A DNA stretch of 64,000 nt. Source: Paraburkholderia acidisoli. Lineage in GTDB: Bacteria > Pseudomonadota > Gammaproteobacteria > Burkholderiales > Burkholderiaceae. The notes beneath the pieces are model-generated. The model was not told the DNA's origin. It saw only the letters and a program-made list of their open reading frames with translations, and ran no database searches. Positions 18,989 to 27,207 of this stretch are shown here, piece by piece (positions within the stretch are counted from its first letter, which is position 1; the number at the start of each line of letters is the position of its first letter). Location of the stretch: NCBI RefSeq assembly GCF_009789675.1, contig NZ_CP046913.1:3038001-3102000 (forward strand). The letters are read 5' to 3'. A program made the translations under genes and the position numbers.

Positions 18989-20332
18989 ATGCCGCAGCTT
19001 GCTACCTTCCGTGGGCCGCGCGCCGGCCGCACGCGCGGCGGGGCGTCGTGGGTTTTTTCCGCTGTCTGTTCGTGGGTCGCGCTGTCCTGCGCGGTCATGG
19101 GCGCGAACGCCCAGGCGCAAAGCGCGCCCGAGGGCGCGGTTTTCATCGCCGGTAACGGCGACCGCGCGGGCGCCGACGCCGCGCAGATGAACGCGATGCT
19201 CGCGACCAGCGCAACCCGCGCGAAGCCGGGCGCCAATGGCGCCGGCTCGCCGATGCCGGCGGCCGCGCCGAACCTGCGCGCGGCCAGCTACGCCGACCTC
19301 AACTCGCACGGCGTGCCCGAAGATGCGCGCGCGGGCGTGGACACCGCCGGCATGATTACGATTCCCGGCCCCGGCGAGCGCGCGCAACCCGGCGACGCTC
19401 CGCAGATCGTGACGATTCCCGCGCCCGGCGCGAACCCGGCCGCGGCGCGCCCCGCCGCGTTCCCGGCGCGACCGGCTCAAGCCGCTCAGGTCGCTCAGCC
19501 GATGCGGATTCCGTCGACGACGGCCGCCGCCGCCAATGCGGCCAATGCGGCCAACGCGGGCGGCATGCAACGCGTGAGCCTGCAAACCGCCGCGACGCGC
19601 GTCGCGCCCGTTACCGTGAACGCGGCCGCGACTGCGCCCGCTCAACCTGCTCAACCCGCCGCGCCCGGCACCAGCGCGGTCACGCCGAACACCCCGGCGA
19701 CGCCGCCCGGCCAGCAGGACGGCGAATCGATCCGCGCCGCCGCGCTCGCGTATTTGCAGCAGCAGTCGGCGGGCTTGCCGGGCAAGGTCGGCATTACGGT
19801 CGGGCCGGCGTTTCCGCGCGGCCTCGCCGCCTGCACCTCGCTCGAACCGTTCATGCCGCCCGGCGCGCGCATGATGGGCCGCACGACCGTGGGCGTGCGC
19901 TGCGTGGGCGCGAAGCCGTGGACGCTCTATCTGGGCGCGCGCATCGAAGTCGACATCACTTATTACGTCGCGGCGCGCCAGATCGGCGCGGGCGAGGCGA
20001 TTTCGGCCGCCGATCTCTCGCCGCGCGCGGGCGATCTCGCCATGCTGCCGCAAACCATCATCACCGACCCGAACCAGGCGAGCGGCGCCGTCGCGCTCGC
20101 GCGCATCTCCGCCGGCCTGCCGCTGCGCACGGACATGGTCCGCAGCGCGTCGTCGGTGGTGATCGGCCAGATGGTGAAGGTGGTCGCGGTGGGTACCAAT
20201 TTCACGATTTCCGCCGAAGGCAGCGCGCTCAACAACGCCGAGCCGGGCCAGCAGGTGCGCGTGCGCACGAGCGGGGGTCAGATCATTACGGGGGTGGTGA
20301 AAGACGCGGGAACGGTGGAAATCCAGATTTGA
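18989..20332 (+). CDS. flgA: P-ring assembly chaperone FlgA, long form
   Basis: 447 residues, about twice the usual length (~220). A signal-like N-terminus (SAVCSWVALSCAVMGANAQAQ) is followed by about 200 residues of Ala/Pro/Gly-rich low-complexity sequence. The conserved FlgA/SAF region starts near residue 240 (ESIRAAALAYLQQQ) and continues with AAADLSPRAGDLAMLPQTI-type sequence and the end SGGQIITGVVKDAGTVEIQI. It helps FlgI polymerise in the periplasm. GGAGAAAG precedes the ATG. It is divergent from flgB. Confidence 0.93.
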   Translation: MPQLATFRGPRAGRTRGGASWVFSAVCSWVALSCAVMGANAQAQSAPEGAVFIAGNGDRAGADAAQMNAMLATSATRAKPGANGAGSPMPAAAPNLRAASYADLNSHGVPEDARAGVDTAGMITIPGPGERAQPGDAPQIVTIPAPGANPAAARPAAFPARPAQAAQVAQPMRIPSTTAAAANAANAANAGGMQRVSLQTAATRVAPVTVNAAATAPAQPAQPAAPGTSAVTPNTPATPPGQQDGESIRAAALAYLQQQSAGLPGKVGITVGPAFPRGLAACTSLEPFMPPGARMMGRTTVGVRCVGAKPWTLYLGARIEVDITYYVAARQIGAGEAISAADLSPRAGDLAMLPQTIITDPNQASGAVALARISAGLPLRTDMVRSASSVVIGQMVKVVAVGTNFTISAEGSALNNAEPGQQVRVRTSGGQIITGVVKDAGTVEIQI

Positions 20333-20432
20333 CGGCAATGTGATCGAAGGGCAGGAACAGCGCCTCTTTGCGCGGCATCCCGGCTATGTGCGGCAGCACA
20401 CGTAACAGCATGTAACGCTGGGACTTTCTCGC

Positions 20433-20459
20433 TAAAGTTCGGCCGCGACCCGCCGTTAA
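20433..20459 (+). promoter_or_regulatory. Sigma-28 promoter of flgMN
   Basis: TAAAGTTC - 11 bases - GCCGTTAA, an almost exact match to TAAAGTTT-N11-GCCGATAA, with flgM starting about 30 bp downstream. It would give late-class feedback expression of the anti-sigma factor. Confidence 0.92.
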
Positions 20460-20489
20460 AGAGATCAAATCCGATAAGGGAAGCCCATC

Positions 20490-20843
20490 GTGAAAGTAGA
20501 TTCCTCCACCCTGAACAACACGCTCGCGCTGCAAGACGGCGCCGCGCGTACCCAAGATTCCGCCGCCAGCGTCAGCGCAGGCGGCACGGCGACGCCCGCG
20601 GCAACGACCGCGACGGCCGCCGGCACGTCGGCCGCCTCCGGTGACGCCAACGTGAACCTCTCGTCGCTGTCGTCGACGCTGCGCTCGCTCGCCGCGAGCG
20701 GTTCGGCCGACATCGACATGGCTCACGTTCAGTCGATCAAGGATGCGATCAAGAACGGCACGCTGCAAATCGACTCCGGCAAGATCGCCGACGGTGTGCT
20801 GCAAACCGCGCGCGACCTCATGAAGCCGTCGTCGGGCAGCTAA
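20490..20843 (+). CDS. flgM: Anti-sigma-28 factor FlgM
   Basis: 117 residues. The N-terminal half is disordered and Ala/Thr-rich. The C-terminal FlgM domain has VNLSSLSSTLRSL and IDMAHVQSIKDAIKNGTLQIDSGKIADGVLQTARDLM, the sigma-binding helices. It holds FliA inactive until it is exported through the completed hook. It is preceded by a sigma-28 promoter and followed by flgN after about 50 bp. Confidence 0.95.
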   Translation: MKVDSSTLNNTLALQDGAARTQDSAASVSAGGTATPAATTATAAGTSAASGDANVNLSSLSSTLRSLAASGSADIDMAHVQSIKDAIKNGTLQIDSGKIADGVLQTARDLMKPSSGS

Positions 20844-20894
20844 GCCTCGAGACGCGACGAGACCGGCGCATCCCTGTTTTTTTTGGTGCTAGTG

Positions 20895-21338
20895 ATGAAA
20901 GATGCCCTCCTTGCCACACTGATCGACGAACACGCGACCGTTGAAGCGTTCGCGTCGCTGCTCGCCTACGAAGAGAAGGCGCTCGTGTCGGCGGACGGCA
21001 TGGAAGCGCTGCCGCAGATCGTCGAACAGAAGACCACGCTCACGGCGCGCCTCGCCGGCCTGGAAAAGGCCCGCGACTCGCAACTGGCCGGCCTCGGCCT
21101 GCCCGCCGGGCGCAAGGGCATTGAACTGGCCTGCGACGTCGACCCGCGCATCGCGACCCAGTGGGCGCTGCTCAAGGGTTCGACCGAACGCGCGCGCCGC
21201 CGCAACCTCACGATCGGCATGATGATCCGCACGCGCATGGAACATAACCGCCGCGCGCTGGCGATCCTGCGCGGCGAAACGAGCCAGGGCGCGATGCTGT
21301 ATGGTCCGGATGGCCGCCTGCCGGCGTTCGGGCTGTAA
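20895..21338 (+). CDS. flgN: FlgK/FlgL export chaperone FlgN
   Basis: 147 residues from ATG 20895 (MKDALLATLIDEHATVEAF); upstream TTG/GTG codons could extend it by four. It is mostly helical with the FlgN-type region LAYEEKALVSADGMEALPQIVEQKTTLTARLAGLEKARD. It keeps the hook-associated proteins unfolded for export. It is the usual partner downstream of flgM and ends at a terminator. Confidence 0.9.
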   Translation: MKDALLATLIDEHATVEAFASLLAYEEKALVSADGMEALPQIVEQKTTLTARLAGLEKARDSQLAGLGLPAGRKGIELACDVDPRIATQWALLKGSTERARRRNLTIGMMIRTRMEHNRRALAILRGETSQGAMLYGPDGRLPAFGL

Positions 21339-21420
21339 GCGGGCGATTGAGAATCGAGCGCCGCGGCGGCTTCGCGCGGCGCGGTGGAAGACAGGCGAAC
21401 GCCAGGGTTCGCGCAAGAGA

Positions 21421-21448
21421 AAGCCGGAGCGGATGCTTCGGCTTTTTT
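21421..21448 (+). terminator. Rho-independent terminator after flgN
   Basis: Stem AAGCCGGAGC / GCTTCGGCTT (one G-U pair), loop GGAT, then a T-run. Confidence 0.8.
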
Positions 21449-21465
21449 GTTTTGGCGGCGGCGAT

Positions 21466-21951
21466 CTAGATTTGCTTGAGCGTCGCGATTGGCAGAAACA
21501 GTCTGCGCGGGATACCGGTGAACGCTTCGAAACCGTATTTCCGGTAGAAGCCGGCGGCGTTTTCGTCGATCGCATCCACCACGACGCATTGCACGCCGAT
21601 CGCCGCCGAGGCGCTCAAGGCGGTATCGAGCGCGTGCGCCAGAAGTTCCTCGCCGAGCCCTTGACCTTTGTACTCCGAATCGACCGCCAGGCGGCCGAGC
21701 AATACGGCGGAGACGCTTCTCGGCAAACGGACGCCCGGCATTCCTTCGGTTTCCACCGCCGTAGCCGCGAGCGCGTAGTATCCGACCACGGTTCCCGGCG
21801 CGCTGGCCAAAACGGCGACATAGGTTCGCGACAGATTTTTCTTCTGATGCTGGCCTGCGATATTGCGCAGCCATTCATCAAGAGAACCGACGCCGCAGTC
21901 GAAACGGCTGCGGTCGTCGCCATCTTCAAGCCTTCGTATCAGCGCTTCCAC
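21466..21951 (-). CDS. GNAT-family acetyltransferase toxin (TacT/AtaT-like)
   Basis: 161 residues starting at a GTG that overlaps the antitoxin gene by 26 bp. It is a single GNAT domain: LGRLAVDSEYKGQGLGEELL carries the acetyl-CoA-binding Q/RxxGxG/A region, and AAGFYRKYGFEAF carries the catalytic tyrosine position. The start LIRRLEDGDDRSRFDCGVGSLDEWL is typical of toxins paired with DUF1778 proteins, which acetylate charged tRNAs. Pairing and overlap with the DUF1778 gene support a type II toxin. It lies between flgN and fliA, an unusual place. The specific tRNA target cannot be told from sequence. Confidence 0.88.
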   Translation of the reverse strand: MEALIRRLEDGDDRSRFDCGVGSLDEWLRNIAGQHQKKNLSRTYVAVLASAPGTVVGYYALAATAVETEGMPGVRLPRSVSAVLLGRLAVDSEYKGQGLGEELLAHALDTALSASAAIGVQCVVVDAIDENAAGFYRKYGFEAFTGIPRRLFLPIATLKQI

Positions 21952-22246
21952 TCTTCTTGTTCCGAAAGCGTGCCATTGCGCGCTGCAAGGCTTCGTTGGG
22001 CTTGGGGGGATCGTCGAGCAATGCGCAGAAACGCTTCGACTCCGCTACCGTCAAGCGGATGGAGCGAATCACTTCATCGCGCTCGATGACTTCCTCTGCC
22101 GCTCGCAGTGCCGACTGCACAATGAACTGGTTGAGCGTACTGCCCGAAAGATCTGCAGCCAGCTGCAGGATTTCCTGCTTTTCTGCACTCAACCGCGCAG
22201 TAATGCGCCCGCGGCTGGAATTTTCCATACCGCTGTTGATCGCCAT
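21926..22246 (-). CDS. DUF1778 ribbon-helix-helix antitoxin
   Basis: 106 residues. An N-terminal RHH DNA-binding segment (GRITARLSAEKQEILQLAADL) is followed by the DUF1778 helix with SGSTLNQFIVQSALRAAEEVI. A C-terminal toxin-neutralising tail ends in FRNKKSGSADTKA. The ATG at 22246 is used; a second ATG at 22228 is possible. The start region faces a perfect palindrome at 22285-22309 that is probably its own operator. It overlaps the toxin gene, so the two are coupled. Confidence 0.88.
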   Translation of the reverse strand: MAINSGMENSSRGRITARLSAEKQEILQLAADLSGSTLNQFIVQSALRAAEEVIERDEVIRSIRLTVAESKRFCALLDDPPKPNEALQRAMARFRNKKSGSADTKA

Positions 22247-22284
22247 GATTTTTTCTCGTGTCGAAAAGTGAAATGACTATATCA

Positions 22285-22309
22285 CGATGGTGCCAAAATG
22301 GCACCATCG
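22285..22309 (-). promoter_or_regulatory. Perfect palindrome, probable operator of the DUF1778/GNAT module
   Basis: GATGGTGCCA - AAA - TGGCACCATC, extended one pair on each side, lies 39 bp before the antitoxin start. A further half-site-like GCCATTTTG lies at 22312-22320. A possible -10 (TATAGT on the minus strand) sits directly beside it. RHH antitoxins typically bind such sites cooperatively. Confidence 0.75.
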
Positions 22310-22335
22310 ACGCCATTTTGACTCCAATGCGCCCC

Positions 22336-22375
22336 AAAAACAAAAAAGCCGAAGTGCCCAAAGGCACTCCGGCTT
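22336..22375 (-). terminator. Rho-independent terminator after fliA
   Basis: On the minus strand, a stem of AAGCC-G-GAGTGCC type pairing with GGCACTTCGGCTT around a short TTTG loop, followed by T-rich TTTTGTTTTTGG. It separates fliA from the downstream toxin-antitoxin pair. Confidence 0.85.
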
Positions 22376-22421
22376 CCTTGCTGCAACCGGTTCGCGAGGG
22401 GAGCGCGAACCGTCTACCGCC

Positions 22422-23156
22422 TCAACTTTCCGCGGCCGCCCACGACATCTCGCGCAGACGCGTACGCAGTCGCGCCACCGCCTGGCTGTGCAGCTGGCAC
22501 ACGCGCGATTCGCTCACTTCCATGACCGCGCCGATTTCGCGCAGGTTCATGCCGCGCTCGTAGTAGAGCGACATCAGCAGCTTCTCGCGTTCCGGCAGAC
22601 GGTCGATCGCCTCGACCAGCGCGCCGCGCAGGCTGTCGTCGAGCAGCGCCGAAAGCGGGTCCGAATGATCGACGCAGTAGCGGTCGAGGAACGGCTCGTC
22701 CTCGGCGGAGCGGTCGAAGTCTTCGTAATAGATCAGCTGGCTGCCGTGCAGGTCCTGCAGCATGCCCTGATACTCGTCGAGCGGCATGTTCAGGTGCTCG
22801 GCCACCTCGGCTTCGCTCGCCGAGCGGCCCAGACGCTGTTCCACCTTGTGCACCGCGCTTTCCACCTCGCGCGAGGTGCGGCGCAGGCTGCGCGGCAGCC
22901 AGTCGTTACTGCGCAGCTCGTCGAGCATCGCGCCGCGAATGCGCTGGCTCGCGTAGGTTTCGAACTGCGCGCCCTGATCTTCCTTGTAGCGGTTCGCCGC
23001 GTCGAGCAGGCCGATCATGCCGGCCTGGATCAAGTCGTCGAGATCCACGCTCGCGGGCATCTTGGCCACGAGCTGCAAGCCCAACCGCCTGACGAGCGGT
23101 GCGTATTTCGCCAGCACGTCGGCCTGCGAAATCTTTCCTTGAGCGTTGTACATCAT
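22422..23156 (-). CDS. fliA: RNA polymerase sigma-28 factor FliA
   Basis: 244 residues, standard length. Region 2 reads LIQAGMIGLLDAANRYKEDQGAQFETYA...RIRGAMLDELR, and region 4 LPEREKLLMSLYYERGMNLREIGAVMEVSESRVCQLHSQAV. It starts at ATG 23156 or the next ATG (23153), with GGAGAGGAG just upstream. It directs late flagellar and chemotaxis promoters; five matching promoters are visible in this window. It follows flhF-flhG on the same strand. Confidence 0.97.
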   Translation of the reverse strand: MMYNAQGKISQADVLAKYAPLVRRLGLQLVAKMPASVDLDDLIQAGMIGLLDAANRYKEDQGAQFETYASQRIRGAMLDELRSNDWLPRSLRRTSREVESAVHKVEQRLGRSASEAEVAEHLNMPLDEYQGMLQDLHGSQLIYYEDFDRSAEDEPFLDRYCVDHSDPLSALLDDSLRGALVEAIDRLPEREKLLMSLYYERGMNLREIGAVMEVSESRVCQLHSQAVARLRTRLREMSWAAAES

Positions 23157-23246
23157 GCTCTCCTCTCCTGGCCGGAGCCGGCGCCCTCGCGCCTCGCTCC
23201 AACCCATGCTGTTGCTTCTGACCTTTGTTGCATCACGGCGCGCACG

Positions 23247-24395
23247 TCATGCGTGCGTCGGCGTGCGCTGCGCGGGCGTGTCGGTTCGCCAGCCCGCGTG
23301 GGCTGGCGCGGATGGTGCGTCCTGCACCGTCGTCACGGTCGACACGCCCGTCACCGCCGCCACGAACGACTCTGCGTTCGCGGCCAGCGCGACCTGCGCG
23401 GCTTGCGTGTTGTCTCGCGCGGCCATGGCTTGCACCAGACCGCGGGTTTGCCTGACGTTCCCGGCATCGTCGGCGTGCAGCGCACGCGACTGGCGATCCT
23501 CGGGTTCGTCATGGTCCTGCTGGCCGGCCACTGCGCCGGCGGAAAGCGTGCGTTCGTTCTCGGCGACGTCGTCCGCGAAACGCGTCGGCGCCGGCGAGAG
23601 TGCCGATACGGCGGGCCGCATCGGCCAGTGCGGCAACTCGTCCGCGAGGTGGCGGAAGTCGCGCGCGGCGGCCGTCGACGGAAACGCATCGACGATGCAG
23701 CGCGCCAGTTGCAGCGCCCGCGCCATGTGCGGATCGGCGGCCACGTAGCCCGCGCTCTCCAGCGAGACGCTCAGGTAGCGGCTCGCCACACCGGCGAGGT
23801 TTTCGATCGCGGCCTGCGCGTCGTTCAAACTCGACACGTAGTTCGCCAGCACCCGGAACTGCGCGATCGCATGCGCGAAGTGCAGCCGTTTCATGCAGGC
23901 ATAGGCGTCGGTGATCGCCTGCGCGCCGATACGCATCACGAGCAGCACGTCGTGCGCGTGCATCGCGAGCGGCGAGAGCGCGCCTTCGGCGTCGAGCTGC
24001 GCATCGATCAGCACGATGTCGGCCGGGCCCGAGAGCACTTTCTGCAACTGCTGGCTCGTGTACTGCGAGCGGTTGTCGCGCGAGGCGGCGAGCACGCCGA
24101 AACCGAGCGCGTGGCGGCCGACCGCTTCTTCGAGCGTGCGTTCTCCGCGCATCACCGCCGCGAAGCTGCCCGCGCCGCGCACGCCGCCGACCGTCGCGCA
24201 GACCGAGCGCGGGCCGAGGCATTCGTCGATCACGAGCACGTCCTTGCCGTGTCCCGTGAGCGCCGCCGCGAGGTTGACCACGGCGGTGGTGCGGCCGGGC
24301 GATCCGGCGCCTCCCGTGACCGCGACCACGCGCGAGCCTTCGCGCGCAAGCAGACGCCGCAGACCTTCGGCCTGATCGATGACGAACTTATCCAA
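23247..24395 (-). CDS. flhG: Flagellar number regulator FlhG (FleN/MinD-like), degenerate P-loop
   Basis: 382 residues from a TTG (DKFVIDQAEGLRRLL) that overlaps the flhF end by 8 bp. The N-terminal DQAxGLR motif, which stimulates FlhF GTPase, is intact. The MinD-type fold follows (VVAVTGGAGSPGRTTAVVNLAAAL, DVLVIDECLG, ADIVLIDAQ). The P-loop is GGAGSPGRTT (residues 28-37), without the lysine of KGGxGKT. About 130 extra C-terminal residues (from ~250) are disordered and Ala/Thr/Asp-rich. ATP binding is therefore doubtful while FlhF activation seems kept. It lies in the flhF-flhG-fliA order common in polar and peritrichous betaproteobacteria. Confidence 0.88.
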   Translation of the reverse strand: MDKFVIDQAEGLRRLLAREGSRVVAVTGGAGSPGRTTAVVNLAAALTGHGKDVLVIDECLGPRSVCATVGGVRGAGSFAAVMRGERTLEEAVGRHALGFGVLAASRDNRSQYTSQQLQKVLSGPADIVLIDAQLDAEGALSPLAMHAHDVLLVMRIGAQAITDAYACMKRLHFAHAIAQFRVLANYVSSLNDAQAAIENLAGVASRYLSVSLESAGYVAADPHMARALQLARCIVDAFPSTAAARDFRHLADELPHWPMRPAVSALSPAPTRFADDVAENERTLSAGAVAGQQDHDEPEDRQSRALHADDAGNVRQTRGLVQAMAARDNTQAAQVALAANAESFVAAVTGVSTVTTVQDAPSAPAHAGWRTDTPAQRTPTHA

Positions 24396-26433
24396 ACCGG
24401 ACCTCGGGCGCTTGCGTGTTCGAACGGGTCGACAGCGCCGACAACAGCGCCGGAATGTCATCCTCGTGCGGCACGAACGGCGAGCGGTCGCGCGGGATAC
24501 AGAAAGCGCTGCGGATCAGGAAGCGCCGCGTCGCCACGTAAAGGTTCTCGGGCACTTTCTGGCCCGTCGAAACGTAGTGCACGGGCAGCTTGTAGCGCAG
24601 CACGGTATCGAGCGCGCCGCCGAGATTGGTGGCTTCGTCGAGCTTGGTGAGAATGCAGCCCGTGAGCGGCGCGTCGTCGCTCTGGTAGGCCTGCACCACT
24701 TCGTTGAGCGTGTCGCCGTGACCCGTCGCCGAGAGCAGCAGGATGCGCTGCACCGGGCGGCCCGCGCCGCACAGCATGGCGATCTGGTCGGCCACCGCGC
24801 GGTCGCGCTGGCTCATGCCGATCGTGTCGATCAGGACGATGTGCTTGTTCTTGAGTTCGGCGAGCGCGAGTTGCAGGTCGGCGCCGTCGCGCACCGCGTG
24901 CACGGACACGCCGAGGATCTTGCCGAAGATGCGCAGTTGCTCGTGACCGCCGATACGGTAGCTGTCGGTCGTGAGCAGCGCGACCTTGCTGGCGCCGAAG
25001 CGCATCACGCAGCGCGCCGCGAGCTTGGCCGTGGTCGTGGTCTTGCCCACGCCCGTCGGGCCCATCAGCGCGAACACGCCGCCGCGCTCCATCAGCGATT
25101 CTTCGTCTTCGAGCACCGGCAGGTTCGATTCGAGCACCGACTGGAGCCATTCCATGCCGGCTTCCTCGGTTTCGACTTCGGGCAGGCGGTCGATCATCAT
25201 CTTCACGAGCTGCGCCGAGAAACCGGCCGCGAACAGCTGCTTCGTGAGCGCGCCCTGCACCGGGCTGCGGCGTTGGCGCTCGCCCCACAGCAGGCCGGCG
25301 AACTGCTCTTCCATCATGCCGCGCATCGAGGCGAGCTCGCTCATCACGGTCTCGTTGACAACCTGCTCGATGCGCGCGCGGATCGCTTCGCTCACCGTGG
25401 CAGCCGTGCTTTGCGCGGGGTTCTTGTCGTCGCGCTTCGTGGGCGCGGGGCCGGCGGCGTCGGCGCTCTGGCCGATGCTCTGCGCGGCGCGGCGCGCGGC
25501 GACGTAGGCGGCTTCGCGGGCCCACTGCGGCTGCGAGGCTTCGACGTCGGCGGGACGCACCGGATCGGCGATGTTGCCGAGGCCTCTCGCCGTGGCCGCC
25601 GAGGGCGTCATGCCGGATTCGCGCACGCCGTCCTTCTGGTTGGCGATGCGGCGCGCGTGGTCGATCAGCCAGGGATTCGTTTCCGCCATCGTGCGCGGCG
25701 CGTCGAACGGGCCGTCGGACTTCGCGGCGCTCTCGAGCAGCGAGGCGGCTTCGTGCGCGCCCAGCGGCGGGAGGTTCGCGCCGGCGTTTGCGGCGTTCAG
25801 CGAGGCGAACGGCGCGGCGGCCTGATTCGCGGCGAAGGCGGCTTGCATCGTCGATTGCAGCGTCGCGGGCATGGGCGACTGCGCGGCTTGCTGGCCGGCG
25901 GCGGCGCGCGAGGCCGAAGCGAACGGCGTGCTGGGCGGCGTGGGCAGCGCGGCGGCGGCCGAGGCCGCTTCCTTGCCGAGCGTGACGCTCGTGTCGGCGG
26001 CGTAGTCGTCGTCGCCTTCGGCGTCGGCGTGGCTGCCGTCGTGCTCGGCGCCCACTTCCGGGCTCGCGCCGAACACCGACGAGAACAGGTCCGGCATGCC
26101 GCCGCTCGCGTAGGGATTCGCACCCGCGCCAGGCGCCGGGGCGACCGGCGCGGCGGCCGTGACCGGGGCGCTCAGCGCGGCGGGGGACGCGGCGCGCGGC
26201 GCGCGCGTCATCGAGGCGGCGGCTTGCGCGAACGGGCTGCCGCCCTGACCTTGCGCGGCGCCTTCGCTGCCGGGGGCGATTGCAGCGAGATCGCGGTCGG
26301 CGAGCGCGACGATCTCGACGTTGCCGTCTTCGAGCGTGCGGTTCGACAGGACGACGGCGTCCGCGCCCAGCGCTTCGCGTACGAGTCGTAACGCGTCGCG
26401 GCTGGTGCCACCGATGAATTTGCGAATGTTCAA
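24388..26433 (-). CDS. flhF: Flagellar biosynthesis SRP-type GTPase FlhF
   Basis: 681 residues, longer than most FlhF (~400-500). It begins at a TTG (NIRKFIGGTSRDALRLVREALG), matching the family start, with an AGGGG nine bases upstream. The N-terminal B domain covers about 1-60. A long Ala/Pro-rich middle (about 60-330) explains the size. The NG domain has the G1 loop GPTGVGKTTTTAKLAA near residue 458, then LLTTDSYRIGGHEQL, IDTIGMSQRD and ILTKLDEATNLGG. It places the flagellar base at the membrane. Confidence 0.96.
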   Translation of the reverse strand: MNIRKFIGGTSRDALRLVREALGADAVVLSNRTLEDGNVEIVALADRDLAAIAPGSEGAAQGQGGSPFAQAAASMTRAPRAASPAALSAPVTAAAPVAPAPGAGANPYASGGMPDLFSSVFGASPEVGAEHDGSHADAEGDDDYAADTSVTLGKEAASAAAALPTPPSTPFASASRAAAGQQAAQSPMPATLQSTMQAAFAANQAAAPFASLNAANAGANLPPLGAHEAASLLESAAKSDGPFDAPRTMAETNPWLIDHARRIANQKDGVRESGMTPSAATARGLGNIADPVRPADVEASQPQWAREAAYVAARRAAQSIGQSADAAGPAPTKRDDKNPAQSTAATVSEAIRARIEQVVNETVMSELASMRGMMEEQFAGLLWGERQRRSPVQGALTKQLFAAGFSAQLVKMMIDRLPEVETEEAGMEWLQSVLESNLPVLEDEESLMERGGVFALMGPTGVGKTTTTAKLAARCVMRFGASKVALLTTDSYRIGGHEQLRIFGKILGVSVHAVRDGADLQLALAELKNKHIVLIDTIGMSQRDRAVADQIAMLCGAGRPVQRILLLSATGHGDTLNEVVQAYQSDDAPLTGCILTKLDEATNLGGALDTVLRYKLPVHYVSTGQKVPENLYVATRRFLIRSAFCIPRDRSPFVPHEDDIPALLSALSTRSNTQAPEVRFG

Positions 26434-26862
26434 GCTAAGCCCCTGGAGAGGTAAGCGGCCTCGTGCGCCGCCGGTCGTCTGTTTGCCGAAATGCTGCTGG
26501 ATCCCTGCCGCCCCGCGTCTCGCGCCAGGGCTTTTCCGATGGTGAAATTATTTCGCCGCCGGGCACTTCACGATCGATGGATCAAGCCGGAGAAATGTGG
26601 GTAATTCGCGGGATGGGGGGTGGGCGGGGAGTGGCTCGAATCGAGCGGGGGGTGGCCCTTTTTGCGATGGGCCCGACTCCGGGGGCTCGCCGTACGGTTT
26701 CGATGAGCGATCTTGCGGCGAATCAAGGGGTAGCTGAGCGCCAGCAGCTTGTGCAGGAACCAATCCAGCACGGCTCGGCCGTACCCCATCTGGCTGGTGA
26801 AGCTCCCCAATTCGCTACTCAATCTATACGCAAATTGCGTATAATCTATCGACCGTTGCGCA
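26434..26862. other. 429-bp region between flhF and the RelE-like gene
   Basis: Non-coding as far as I can see. It should contain the flhF promoter on the minus strand and, at its right end, the promoter/operator of the toxin-antitoxin pair. The stretch near 26600-26660 is a G-rich run (GGGATGGGGGGTGGGCGGGG). Frames on both strands lack start signals. Confidence 0.5.
26825..26845 (+). promoter_or_regulatory. Palindromic operator overlapping the -10 of the RelE/XRE module
   Basis: TATACGCAAATTGCGTATA (26825-26843) is a perfect palindrome centred on one A. Its right end forms TATAAT (26840-26845), a consensus -10 box. The toxin ATG lies 17 bp further, so the leader would be very short. Antitoxin binding here would block transcription. 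Confidence 0.75.
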
Positions 26863-27207
26863 ATGAACGCCCTATTCGTCGAACTCTCTTTGTTTCGCGA
26901 GCGCCGCGCCGCCTATCTCGATGACGAGGCATACCGGGCGCTTCAAAACGAATTGCTGGCCAATCCCGAAAAAGGCGATCTCATCCGCCATACGCATGGT
27001 CTGCGCAAAGTGCGCTGGAAGGATGCGCGGCGCGGAAAAGGCAAGCGTGGCGGCCTTCGGGTGATTTATTACCACTGGGTTGGCGGCGCGCAATTCTGGA
27101 TGTTCTTCGTTTATGACAAAGACGAAGTCGAAGATCTCAACCAGCAGGAAGCGAAGGCGCTCGGTGTCATGCTTCGCAGGGAAATGGAAATGAGGACCGG
27201 CAGATGA
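26863..27207 (+). CDS. RelE/HigB-like toxin
   Basis: 114 residues. The sequence has the RelE-type core: NPEKGDLIRHTHGLRKVRWKDARRGKGKRGGLRVIYYHWVG, then AQFWMFFVYDKDEVEDLNQQEAKAL. The basic stretch and LRKVRW...RVIYYH are typical of ribosome-dependent mRNA interferases. There is no evident Shine-Dalgarno, and the -10 box sits only 17 bp before the ATG, suggesting a near-leaderless mRNA. Its stop overlaps the antitoxin start (ATGA). GC is visibly lower than in the flanking flagellar genes. Toxin-first order fits HigB/NadS-type pairs. Confidence 0.87.
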   Translation: MNALFVELSLFRERRAAYLDDEAYRALQNELLANPEKGDLIRHTHGLRKVRWKDARRGKGKRGGLRVIYYHWVGGAQFWMFFVYDKDEVEDLNQQEAKALGVMLRREMEMRTGR

